A DNA stretch of 8,573 bases, taken from positions 1 through 8,573 of the forward strand of contig CADBLV010000128.1 of the NCBI GenBank assembly GCA_902795555.1, given 5' to 3'. The notes beneath the pieces were generated by a model. It was not told the origin of the DNA and did not search any database. It was given only the letters and a program-made list of their open reading frames with translations. The first letter of the stretch is position 1; each line of letters starts with the position of its first letter. The position numbers and the translations under genes were made by a program. This document shows positions 1 through 6,350 of the stretch, one piece after another. The DNA comes from an uncultured Eubacteriales bacterium (GTDB taxonomy: Bacteria; Bacillota_A; Clostridia; Christensenellales; Aristaeellaceae).

Positions 1-1170
1 ATGATGTTCAGACAGGAAATACGGGAACATCTGGAGGGGAAGATCCTTCCGTTCTGGGAAAGGCTGAAGGACGACACCTTCGGTGGGTTCTACGGTTATA
101 TGGATGAGAACCTGGTGTTAAACAAACAGGCGGACAAGGGGTGTATTCTGAACAGCCGGATCCTCTGGACCTTTGCCACGGCGGCCCGGGTGCTGAAGCG
201 GCCGGATCTGATTCCCTTCGCGGATCACGCGTACGCGTTTTTGCGGCGGTTTCTGGATCCGGAAAACGGCGGGGTTTTCTGGTCGGTGACGTTTGACGGA
301 CAACCGGCGGACACCACCAAACATACCTACTGTCAGGCTTTTGCGATTTACGGGCTGGCGGCTTATGTCCGTCTCACCGGAAACGAGGAAGCGCTGAATA
401 CAGCCCGTGCCCTCTTTCGGGTGATCGAGGAGAAATGCCGGGATGGGAAGGGATATCTGGAGGCGCTGAAAGCGGACTTCACGCCGGAAAGCAACGAAAA
501 GCTGAGCGAAAACGGCGTGATGGCCGGCCGGACCATGAACACCCTGCTGCATGTGATCGAAGCATACGCGGAGCTGGAACGGGCCTGTCCGGACGCGGCG
601 GTTCGCGAGGCGGGACTCCGGGGCCTGAAGCAGGCGCGGGATCAGGTGTATAATCCGGATAAGCGGCGGATGGACGTGTTCTTTGACAATGACTTCCGGG
701 CGCTGCTGGATATGCAAAGCTATGGGCATGACATCGAGGGCAGCTGGCTTCTGTATGACGCGGCGGAGGCTCTGGCGGGTCGGGAAGAAGCTGCGAACTG
801 GCGCGGCATGTGTCTGACGCTGCTGGAGAGCGCCGCGGAGCGCGCTTTTACGGATCACGGACTGCACTATGAAATCGTCAACGGCGATCTGAACACGATC
901 CGAGCCTGGTGGCCACAGGCGGAGGCGATGCTGGGCTTTGCTTTCGGATGGGAGCAGACGGGGGACGCAGCCTGGCTTCATCGCATGAAAACCCAGTGGG
1001 CCTATCTTCTCAGAGCCATTGTGGATCCCCGGGAAGGCGGGGAGTGGTTCAACGAAATCCGCGAGGACGGCACCTCTTTGGGTAAGCCGGAGGTTGAGGA
1101 ATGGAAATGTCCCTATCATAACGGGCGGATGTGCCTGCGGCTGCTGGAAGCGGATCTGCCGGCGGACTGA
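1..1170 (+). CDS. Cellobiose/mannobiose 2-epimerase (AGE family)
   Basis: Epimerises the reducing-end sugar of beta-1,4-linked disaccharides at C2 (cellobiose to Glc-Man, mannobiose to Man-Glc) in the cytoplasm. The 389-residue length matches the family (about 390-400). Seen in the sequence: R53 in the SRILW motif, H108 in KHTY, H184, the YGHDIEGSW motif with H243 and W249, the RAWWPQAE motif at 301-308, and the C-terminal GGEWF and WKCPYHNGRMC motifs with H373. These histidines, the arginine and the tryptophans correspond to the catalytic and stacking residues of R. albus cellobiose 2-epimerase, which these motifs recall closely, and separate it from plain N-acylglucosamine 2-epimerases. The gene begins exactly at the window edge with two Met codons, so its ribosome site is not visible; R. 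albus CE also begins Met-Met, so the protein is probably complete. Two GH130 phosphorylases downstream point to mannobiose as the physiological substrate. Confidence 0.93.
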   Translation: MMFRQEIREHLEGKILPFWERLKDDTFGGFYGYMDENLVLNKQADKGCILNSRILWTFATAARVLKRPDLIPFADHAYAFLRRFLDPENGGVFWSVTFDGQPADTTKHTYCQAFAIYGLAAYVRLTGNEEALNTARALFRVIEEKCRDGKGYLEALKADFTPESNEKLSENGVMAGRTMNTLLHVIEAYAELERACPDAAVREAGLRGLKQARDQVYNPDKRRMDVFFDNDFRALLDMQSYGHDIEGSWLLYDAAEALAGREEAANWRGMCLTLLESAAERAFTDHGLHYEIVNGDLNTIRAWWPQAEAMLGFAFGWEQTGDAAWLHRMKTQWAYLLRAIVDPREGGEWFNEIREDGTSLGKPEVEEWKCPYHNGRMCLRLLEADLPAD

Positions 1171-1180
1171 CAGACGGGAT

Positions 1181-1300
1181 CGGAAGACTGCGGAGAAGCA
1201 GTCGGGCGGACAGACTGGTTCGGAAGACGGCGGAGAAGCAGTCATGTGAACAGCCGGGTTCGGAAGATGCCGGAGAACAGTCCGGCTCAAATCCGGATGA
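1181..1300. repeat. Three degenerate 40-bp tandem repeats with internal hairpins
   Basis: Units are 1181-1220, 1221-1260 and 1261-1300. The first two agree at 33 of 40 positions by direct count; the third keeps the first 17 bases with two changes, then drifts after a one-base deletion. The 10 bases before unit 1 (1171-1180) match a unit tail at 8 of 10 positions, so the array begins right at the epimerase stop codon. Each unit centres on a small inverted repeat with a 6-nt loop: 1186-1191/1198-1203 is perfect (GACTGC/GCAGTC), 1226-1231/1238-1243 has one mismatch, and 1269-1274/1281-1286 is perfect with a different stem sequence (GCCGGA/TCCGGC). A 40-nt period is not a multiple of three, which argues against a coding repeat. 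Role unknown: an RNA processing or attenuation element, protein sites, or simple slippage are all possible. Confidence 0.75.
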
Positions 1301-1346
1301 ACCTGAAGAGGGAACGCGAAAGAGCTTGAATGAACCTGAATGAACC
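1297..1346. repeat. Short direct repeats upstream of the LacI-type gene
   Basis: ATGAACCTGAA occurs at 1297-1307 and again at 1330-1340. The second copy lies within a perfect 10-bp tandem duplication, TGAATGAACC, at 1327-1336 and 1337-1346. The copies lie 20 to 70 bases upstream of the probable regulator start. They could be binding sites for the regulator itself or just local duplication; they are not palindromic like classical LacI operators. Confidence 0.55.
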
Positions 1347-1351
1347 GGATA

Positions 1352-1360
1352 AGGAAGAGG
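1352..1360 (+). promoter_or_regulatory. Ribosome binding site deciding the GTG start of the LacI-type gene
   Basis: The purine-rich stretch AGGAAGAGG ends 5 nt before GTG 1366. The alternative in-frame ATG at 1330 has no comparable site, lies inside the short direct repeats, and would add 12 residues ahead of the helix-turn-helix that LacI proteins do not normally have. Confidence 0.6.
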
Positions 1361-1365
1361 TCATC

Positions 1366-2376
1366 GTGAAGAAAACAACCATGCGGGATATCGCCAAAGC
1401 GGTGGGAACCAGCGCTGTGACGGTGTCGAAGGCCATCAGCGGAAAACCCGGGATGAGTGAAAAGCTGCGGGGAAAAATTCTCCGGAAGGCGGAGGAAATG
1501 GGATATCAGTACGGCGGCAAATCCCGGGTGGTATCCCTGCAGCATCTGGATATCGGGATCCTGATTCCGGAGCGCTATTTTCAGGAGGAGTCCTTCTATT
1601 CGGTGATCTACAAGAAACTGATTCTGAAGCTGTCCGAGCGCGGCCACTTCGGACTGCTGGAGATTCTGAAGGAGGAGGATGAGGCCGGCCTGGCGCTGCC
1701 GAATCTGGTGCGGTCCGACCGAGCCCAGGGGCTGATCCTGCTGGGTGAGCCCACCAAGGCCTATTATCGGATGACGAGCCAGACGGACATCCCCAAGGTA
1801 TTTCTGGATTTCTATGATGAGCAGGGGAAGGCAGACTGCGTGGTGGGCGACAACAGCTACGGTTCCTATCGCCTCACCAGCCACCTGATTCGCCGGGGCC
1901 ATCAGCGAATCGGCTTTGTCGGCAACCGGAAGGCAACCGGCAGCATTATGGATCGCTATCTGGGCTACTATCGGGCCATGCTGGTCAACAATCTGCCGGT
2001 GCGGGAGGAATGGATCCTGAATGATCGCCCGGAAAACGGGGCGCTGATTGAAGAGCCGGAATTGCCGGCGGAGCTGCCGACCGCTTTTGTCTGCAACTGC
2101 GATCTGACGGCGAAAATGATGATCGAAGCCCTGAACCGGAAGGGGCTGAGGGTGCCGCAGGATATTTCGGTCACCGGCTTTGATGATTTCACCGGCGGCC
2201 AGGAAGTCCTTCCCGCCCTGAGCACATTCCGGGTGGATACGGACACGATGGTGGAGCTGGCGGTGAAAAGCATGGTGGAACGCTGCTCCGGCGCGGAAGG
2301 ACCCTTCCGGCGGGTGGTGGTCAGCGGCATGCCCATCTATCGGGATTCTGAGCGATCCCTGAACGGAAACGAATAA
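1366..2376 (+). CDS. LacI/GalR-family transcriptional regulator
   Basis: A 336-residue sugar-responsive DNA-binding protein, from GTG 1366. Residues 4-25 form the LacI helix-turn-helix (TTMRDIAKAVG followed by TSAVTVSKAISG), followed by the third helix and MGY at about 45-47. A periplasmic-binding-protein-like core starts near residue 60 (LDIGILIP) and includes HLIRRGHQRIGFVG and DISVTGFDDF, two hallmark stretches of the family. The hinge is unusual: the common YxPNxxAR-L pattern is replaced by YQYGGKSRVVSL, so the minor-groove-binding hinge helix is poorly conserved, although regulators of this type exist in Clostridia. It lies between the epimerase and the phosphorylases and likely represses the cluster until a mannan-derived sugar binds. 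The effector is not readable from sequence. An ATG at 1330 is the alternative start. Confidence 0.9.
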   Translation: MKKTTMRDIAKAVGTSAVTVSKAISGKPGMSEKLRGKILRKAEEMGYQYGGKSRVVSLQHLDIGILIPERYFQEESFYSVIYKKLILKLSERGHFGLLEILKEEDEAGLALPNLVRSDRAQGLILLGEPTKAYYRMTSQTDIPKVFLDFYDEQGKADCVVGDNSYGSYRLTSHLIRRGHQRIGFVGNRKATGSIMDRYLGYYRAMLVNNLPVREEWILNDRPENGALIEEPELPAELPTAFVCNCDLTAKMMIEALNRKGLRVPQDISVTGFDDFTGGQEVLPALSTFRVDTDTMVELAVKSMVERCSGAEGPFRRVVVSGMPIYRDSERSLNGNE

Positions 2377-2401
2377 GATATCCATGCGGAGGAGACATAT
2401 T

Positions 2402-2470
2402 TTGCCCACGAGCGCGAAGCGGAGTGTCAGCAAAATAGTCAATCGGCACGAAATGGCAGATGTGGACTGA
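2402..2470 (+). other. Possible 22-codon leader ORF before the first GH130 gene
   Basis: In the 118-bp gap after the regulator, GGAGGAG (2388-2394) sits 7 nt before a TTG codon that opens 22 codons ending at TGA 2468-2470. The peptide would begin MPTSAKRSVSKIV. It is in the same frame as the GH130 gene that starts at 2495 but is separated from it by TGA and then TAA. It may be a leader peptide, the remnant of an older start, or chance. No family is recognised. I see no convincing promoter in this gap; GTTAAC at 2472-2477 is only a 6-bp palindrome. Confidence 0.18.
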
Positions 2471-2494
2471 CGTTAACAGAGGAGGAAAAAACCC

Positions 2495-3523
2495 ATGAGT
2501 GTGAAACTGGTGAATGTGGAAGCCCTGCCGAATATTCCCTGGCAGGATCGGCCGGCGAATCTGAAAACAGAAAGCCCGGTCTGGCGATATGCGGAAAACC
2601 CGGTGCTTGGCCGGAATCCGACGCCGGAGATCGCCCGGATCTTTAACAGCGCCGTGGTTCCGTGGGAGGATGGCTTCATCGCGGTCCTGCGGGGAGAGCA
2701 GGTCAACGGGGTGCCTTATGTTTATCTGGGCCGTTCCAAAGACGGTATCCACTGGGAGGTAGATCGGGAAAAGGTGCCCATGACCGATGAAAACGGTCAG
2801 CCCAAAATGCCCCGATACGCGTATGATCCCCGCCTGGTGAAGGTTGAAGACACCTATTACATCATCTGGTGCGGAGATTTTTACGGGGCGTCCATCGGCA
2901 TGGCGAAAACCAGGGATTTCAAAACGTTCACACGCATGGAAAACCCCTTCATTCCCTTCAATCGCAATGCCGTCCTGTTTCCCCGGAAAATCGGCGGAAC
3001 CTATCGGCTGCTTTCCCGCCCCTCCGACAGCGGGCACACGCCCTTCGGGGATATTTTCCTCAGCGAAAGCCCGGATCTGGTTTTCTGGGGGAAACATCGT
3101 CATGTGATGGGCAGCGGCGGAGAATGGTGGCAGGGCGTTAAAATCGGTGCCGGAGCGGCGCCCATCGAAACGACCGAAGGATGGCTGATGTTCTATCATG
3201 GGGTTGCCACTACCTGCAACGGTTTTGTCTATTCCATGGGCGGGGCTATTCTGGATCGGGAGAATCCCAGTAAGGTGCTTTATCGGTGTGAGAATTATCT
3301 GTTGACGCCGGAAGAGGAATATGAAACCACCGGCTTTGTGCCAAATGTGGTGTTCCCCTGCGCAACGCTGCAGGATGGCGCCACCGGCCGCATCGCGATT
3401 TATTACGGCGCCGCGGATACGCATGTGGGGCTGGCTTTCACGACGGTTGACGCGGTGACGGAATATATTATGAAGCACAGCGTTCTGCATGCGGGAGACG
3501 GGGAACCGGTGCAGAATTACTGA
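2495..3523 (+). CDS. GH130 subfamily 2 beta-1,4-mannooligosaccharide phosphorylase
   Basis: Phosphorolyses terminal beta-1,4-mannosyl linkages, releasing mannose 1-phosphate. The 342-residue cytoplasmic protein has the five-bladed propeller features of GH130: RIFNSAVV at 48-55, the catalytic aspartate D111 in AYDPRL, and candidate phosphate ligands R157 (NRN), R175 (LLSRPSD), K216 (GVKIGAG) and H235 (FYHGV). These spacings agree closely with the intestinal GH130_2 enzyme Uhgb_MP, where the acid is D104. The end [10 protein letters not shown] followed by [13 protein letters not shown] is also typical. The start at ATG 2495 is fixed by AGGAGG at 2480-2485. A second GH130 of another subfamily begins 25 nt after its stop, as with R. 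albus RaMP2 and RaMP1. Family members can instead act on mannosyl-N-acetylglucosamine from N-glycans; the epimerase and GH130_1 neighbours make mannan oligosaccharides more likely. Confidence 0.9.
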   Translation: MSVKLVNVEALPNIPWQDRPANLKTESPVWRYAENPVLGRNPTPEIARIFNSAVVPWEDGFIAVLRGEQVNGVPYVYLGRSKDGIHWEVDREKVPMTDENGQPKMPRYAYDPRLVKVEDTYYIIWCGDFYGASIGMAKTRDFKTFTRMENPFIPFNRNAVLFPRKIGGTYRLLSRPSDSGHTPFGDIFLSESPDLVFWGKHRHVMGSGGEWWQGVKIGAGAAPIETTEGWLMFYHGVATTCNGFVYSMGGAILDRENPSKVLYRCENYLLTPEEEYETTGFVPNVVFPCATLQDGATGRIAIYYGAADTHVGLAFTTVDAVTEYIMKHSVLHAGDGEPVQNY

Positions 3524-3535
3524 TCCGGCGCCGAG

Positions 3536-3541
3536 AGGAGG
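3536..3541 (+). promoter_or_regulatory. Ribosome binding site deciding the start of the second GH130 gene
   Basis: A perfect AGGAGG lies 7 nt before ATG 3549. An in-frame ATG at 3489 would extend the protein by 20 residues into the upstream GH130 reading frame and has no such site, so 3549 is preferred. Confidence 0.8.
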
Positions 3542-3548
3542 TATAACC

Positions 3549-4724
3549 ATGTACGCCAGACGTTTTGATTCTCTGATGGAAAGCTATGAGCGGCTGCTGG
3601 CCCGGCCGAATCCGGTAGATGAGCATTTCTACAACGGCCTGTTCCTGCGTTATCGCAATCCGGTCCTCACCCGGGAACATATCCCTCCCTTCTGGATGTA
3701 TGACGCAAATCCGTCGACGAATCCCTTCATGATGCAGCGCCTGGGAGTCAATGCCACCCTGAACAGCGGCGCCCTGAAGGTGAACGGAAAGTATTGCCTG
3801 GTGGTTCGCGTGGAAGGGATGGATCGGAAAAGTTTCTTCGCGGTCGCGGAAAGCGACCGACCTACGGAAGGCTTCCGCTTCCGGGATATCCCGGTCATCC
3901 TTCCGGACACGGAAAAGCAGGAAACCAATGTTTACGACATGCGCCTCACCCGACACGAGGACGGATGGATCTATGGGGTCTTCTGCTCCGAAAGCAAGGA
4001 TGAATCCAATCCGGATCTTTCGGCAGCGGTGGCGGCGGCCGGAATCGTCCGCACAAAGGATCTGGAAACCTGGGAGCGTCTGCCGAATCTGATCACTCTG
4101 CGCTCCCCCCAGCAGCGAAATGTGGTTCTGCATCCGGAATTTGTTCAGGGGAAATATGCGTTTTACACCCGGCCGATGGACGATTTTATCGACACCGGAA
4201 GCGGCGGCGGAATCGGGTTCGGCCTCTGTGATGATATCACCCATCCTGTGGTGGATGAGGAGATCATCCTCTCCCGGCGAAAATATCATACCATCACAGA
4301 ATCGAAAAACGGCGCCGGCGCGGTGCCGATCAAAACGGATCGGGGCTGGATCCATCTGGCGCATGGGGTGCGCAACACGGCGGCCGGTCTTCGCTATGTG
4401 CTTTATGCCTTTGCGACGGATCTGAACGATCCTTCGAAAATCATCGCGGAGCCTTCCGGCATGCTCCTGGGGCCGCTGGGGCGGGAGCGCGTGGGCGATG
4501 TCAGCAATGTGGTTTTTACCAACGGCGCGATCGCGGATGACGACGGAAAGGTTTATCTCTATTACGCGTCCTCAGACACGCGGATGCATGTGGCGGAAAC
4601 GGACGTGGAGCGGCTGAAGGATTATGTTTTTAACACGCCGGAAGATCCTCTTCGCAGCGCGGACTGTGTTCGTCAGCGGGCGGAGCTCATCCGCAAAAAC
4701 CTTGCTTATCTGGCAAAGACCTGA
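3549..4724 (+). CDS. GH130 subfamily 1 4-O-beta-D-mannosyl-D-glucose phosphorylase
   Basis: Converts mannosyl-beta-1,4-glucose and phosphate to mannose 1-phosphate and glucose (the EC 2.4.1.281 type), the step after the 2-epimerase. The 391-residue protein follows the Bacteroides fragilis MGP pattern through its whole length: FWxYD-NPxTNPFMMxRxGxNATLN at about 49-72, [15 protein letters not shown] at 88-102, [15 protein letters not shown] at 126-140 with catalytic D130 (D131 in BfMGP), [34 protein letters not shown] and [19 protein letters not shown] near the end. No signal peptide, so cytoplasmic. It starts 25 nt after the other GH130 gene and probably shares its transcript. The subfamily is highly specific, so the assignment is firmer than for the GH130_2 neighbour; activity on plain mannobiose is expected to be low. 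Confidence 0.94.
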   Translation: MYARRFDSLMESYERLLARPNPVDEHFYNGLFLRYRNPVLTREHIPPFWMYDANPSTNPFMMQRLGVNATLNSGALKVNGKYCLVVRVEGMDRKSFFAVAESDRPTEGFRFRDIPVILPDTEKQETNVYDMRLTRHEDGWIYGVFCSESKDESNPDLSAAVAAAGIVRTKDLETWERLPNLITLRSPQQRNVVLHPEFVQGKYAFYTRPMDDFIDTGSGGGIGFGLCDDITHPVVDEEIILSRRKYHTITESKNGAGAVPIKTDRGWIHLAHGVRNTAAGLRYVLYAFATDLNDPSKIIAEPSGMLLGPLGRERVGDVSNVVFTNGAIADDDGKVYLYYASSDTRMHVAETDVERLKDYVFNTPEDPLRSADCVRQRAELIRKNLAYLAKT

Positions 4725-4763
4725 TACAATATGCGTCATCAATGAGAAGGAGAATGAAAAACA

Positions 4764-6269
4764 ATGCTGCTTCCTTCACCCCTGTTTACCGATGGCGCGG
4801 TGCTGTGTCGCGAAAAAGAGATCCGGGTTTTCGGAGAGATTGCCACGGGGGCGACGGTCACCGTGCGCTTGGCGGACGCCTGCGGACGGTTGCTGGCGGA
4901 AGGCTGGGCCCGGGAGCGGGAAGGGCGATTCCTGGTCTGCCTGCCGCCCCAGAAGGCTCAAACCGGCTGCGTGTTGTCCTTTGAAAGCGAAGGAACGAGC
5001 CTTGTCGCCCGGGATGTGGCGATCGGAGACGTTTTTCTGGCAGGCGGTCAGAGCAATATGGAGCTGACGCTGAACGGCGCGGACGAAGGTCCTGCCCTGG
5101 TGGAAAGCCATGACGATCCCCTTCTGCGGTTTTTCAATGTTCCCAGGTTACCCCGGCTGAGTCCGGAGCAGCGGGAAGCCTTCGAACAAACCCGCTGGAA
5201 GGCCGTTGCTCCGGGACAGGGTGGGGAAAACAGTGCAGTCGCCTATTTTTTCGCCCGCCGTCTGCGGGAGAAGGAGCCGTCCCTTCCTGTCGGCATCATC
5301 GGCTGTTACTGGGGAGGGACGTCGATCACCTGCTGGATGGAGGAAGCTGTGCTTCGATCCTCCGCGGAAGGCAGCCGCTATCTGGACGATTACGTCCGGG
5401 TCTCCAATGGAAAAAGCATGGAAGCGTATCTCCGGGAAGAGGAAGCTTTCAATGCGGCCATGGACGACTGGAACGGCCGTGTAGAAAAGTATCGGGGAAC
5501 CCACCCCGGCGCGGCCTGGGATGAGATTCAGCAGGTTTGCGGAATCTGTCCCTGGAATCCGCCGATCGGGCCGGGTTCTCCTTTCCGCCCCGGTGGTCTG
5601 GCGCAGTCCATGCTCCGTTCGCTGGCCCCGGTTTCCCTCTCCGCTGTCCTGTATTATCAGGGGGAGGAGGATACTGCGAAAACGGAACATTATGACGATC
5701 TGATGATTCTGCTCATCCGCCGGTGGCGGGCGCTGTTTGAAAATCCGTTCCTGCCATTCCTCTTTGTCCAGTTGCCGATGTGGCTGGATTTCGGGGCTCA
5801 GGATACGTTCCTGTGGCCGCGGCTGCGGCTGGCTCAGGCTGCCGCCCGGGATGCCGTGCGAAACACGGGGATGATCTGCCTTCTGGATCAGGGAGAATAC
5901 GGAAATATCCATCCGACGGCAAAGCGGCCGGTGGGAGAGAGACTGTATGAGCTGGCTGCGGACATGATGTATGGCGGGGGCCAGATCTCTCCCCGCGTGC
6001 TCTCCCGGGAGATCAACGGAGATACGATTCTGGTCCGCTGCTCCGCGGATCTGAAAACGTCGGACGGTCTTCCGCCCCGGCTGCTGGAAATCGCGGGGCC
6101 GGATGGGAATTACCTTCCGGCGGAGGGCATTCTTTCCGGAAACACCCTGCAAATCCGCCATCCTGAAATCGCGCATCCGGTTTCCGTCCGCTATGCCTGG
6201 ACGGATTATTCCGACAGGGTGAATCTCTTCGGCGTCAACAATCTCCCGCTGGAGCCGTTTGTGCTGTAA
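4764..6269 (+). CDS. SGNH-type acetylesterase, sialate O-acetylesterase family
   Basis: A 501-residue carbohydrate O-acetylesterase with no signal peptide. The order is a beta-rich N-terminal domain (about 10-85), a split SGNH hydrolase domain and a C-terminal beta domain (about 405-501). Block I is LAGGQSNME with nucleophile S97; a second block is CYWGGTS (181-187); the third is LYYQGEED (296-303); the histidine block is DQGEYGNIHP with D375 and H383, followed by VGERL. The end, VRYAWTDYSDRVNLFG then LPLEPF, is diagnostic of the sialate O-acetylesterase group. The start at ATG 4764 follows AAGGAG (4747-4752), 11 nt upstream, and the gene begins 39 nt after the mannosyl-glucose phosphorylase. 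That position suggests it deacetylates imported acetylated mannooligosaccharides rather than sialic acid; this is inference. No sialic acid gene is visible in the window. Confidence 0.85.
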   Translation: MLLPSPLFTDGAVLCREKEIRVFGEIATGATVTVRLADACGRLLAEGWAREREGRFLVCLPPQKAQTGCVLSFESEGTSLVARDVAIGDVFLAGGQSNMELTLNGADEGPALVESHDDPLLRFFNVPRLPRLSPEQREAFEQTRWKAVAPGQGGENSAVAYFFARRLREKEPSLPVGIIGCYWGGTSITCWMEEAVLRSSAEGSRYLDDYVRVSNGKSMEAYLREEEAFNAAMDDWNGRVEKYRGTHPGAAWDEIQQVCGICPWNPPIGPGSPFRPGGLAQSMLRSLAPVSLSAVLYYQGEEDTAKTEHYDDLMILLIRRWRALFENPFLPFLFVQLPMWLDFGAQDTFLWPRLRLAQAAARDAVRNTGMICLLDQGEYGNIHPTAKRPVGERLYELAADMMYGGGQISPRVLSREINGDTILVRCSADLKTSDGLPPRLLEIAGPDGNYLPAEGILSGNTLQIRHPEIAHPVSVRYAWTDYSDRVNLFGVNNLPLEPFVL

Positions 6270-6282
6270 TCCCGTCTCATGC

Positions 6283-6338
6283 GATCTTCGACACACCTTT
6301 GGTGCGAAAAAAACGACAGGTCATTTTGATCGAAGATC
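6283..6338. terminator. Inverted repeat between convergent genes, possible bidirectional terminator
   Basis: GATCTTCGA (6283-6291) is repeated in inverted form as TCGAAGATC (6330-6338), enclosing 38 nt. Inside is a weaker small hairpin, CACC/GGTG (6294-6297 with 6301-6304), followed by seven A residues at 6307-6313. Neither strand shows the textbook arrangement of a GC-rich stem directly followed by a T run, so termination is plausible from position (two converging genes) but not demonstrated. The rest of 6270-6350 holds no gene that I can see. Confidence 0.35.
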
Positions 6339-6350
6339 AGGATCAGATGA

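Noticed and set aside
1181..1300. CRISPR array.
   Set aside because: The repeats are contiguous and degenerate, without unique spacers of even length, and no cas gene is present.
1131..1343. A plus-strand open frame across the 40-bp repeats that could encode a hydrophilic repeat peptide.
   Set aside because: The 40-nt period shifts frame with each unit, so the repeats do not produce a repeated peptide; there is no good ribosome site and the frame overlaps the epimerase end.
2402..2440. A sigma-70-type promoter starting at TTGCCC (2402).
   Set aside because: No acceptable -10 element lies 16-18 nt downstream.
118..2442. A 774-codon open frame on the minus strand, antisense to the epimerase and regulator genes.
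   Set aside because: It overlaps two firmly identified genes, its product is rich in His, Pro, Arg and Gln as expected from the complement of GC-rich codons, and it shows no recognisable domain.
2321..6296. Long minus-strand open frames opposite the GH130 and esterase genes (for example 2321-3550, 3468-4364, 5148-6296).
   Set aside because: They are antisense to well-conserved genes with visible catalytic motifs and have low-complexity composition without family signatures.
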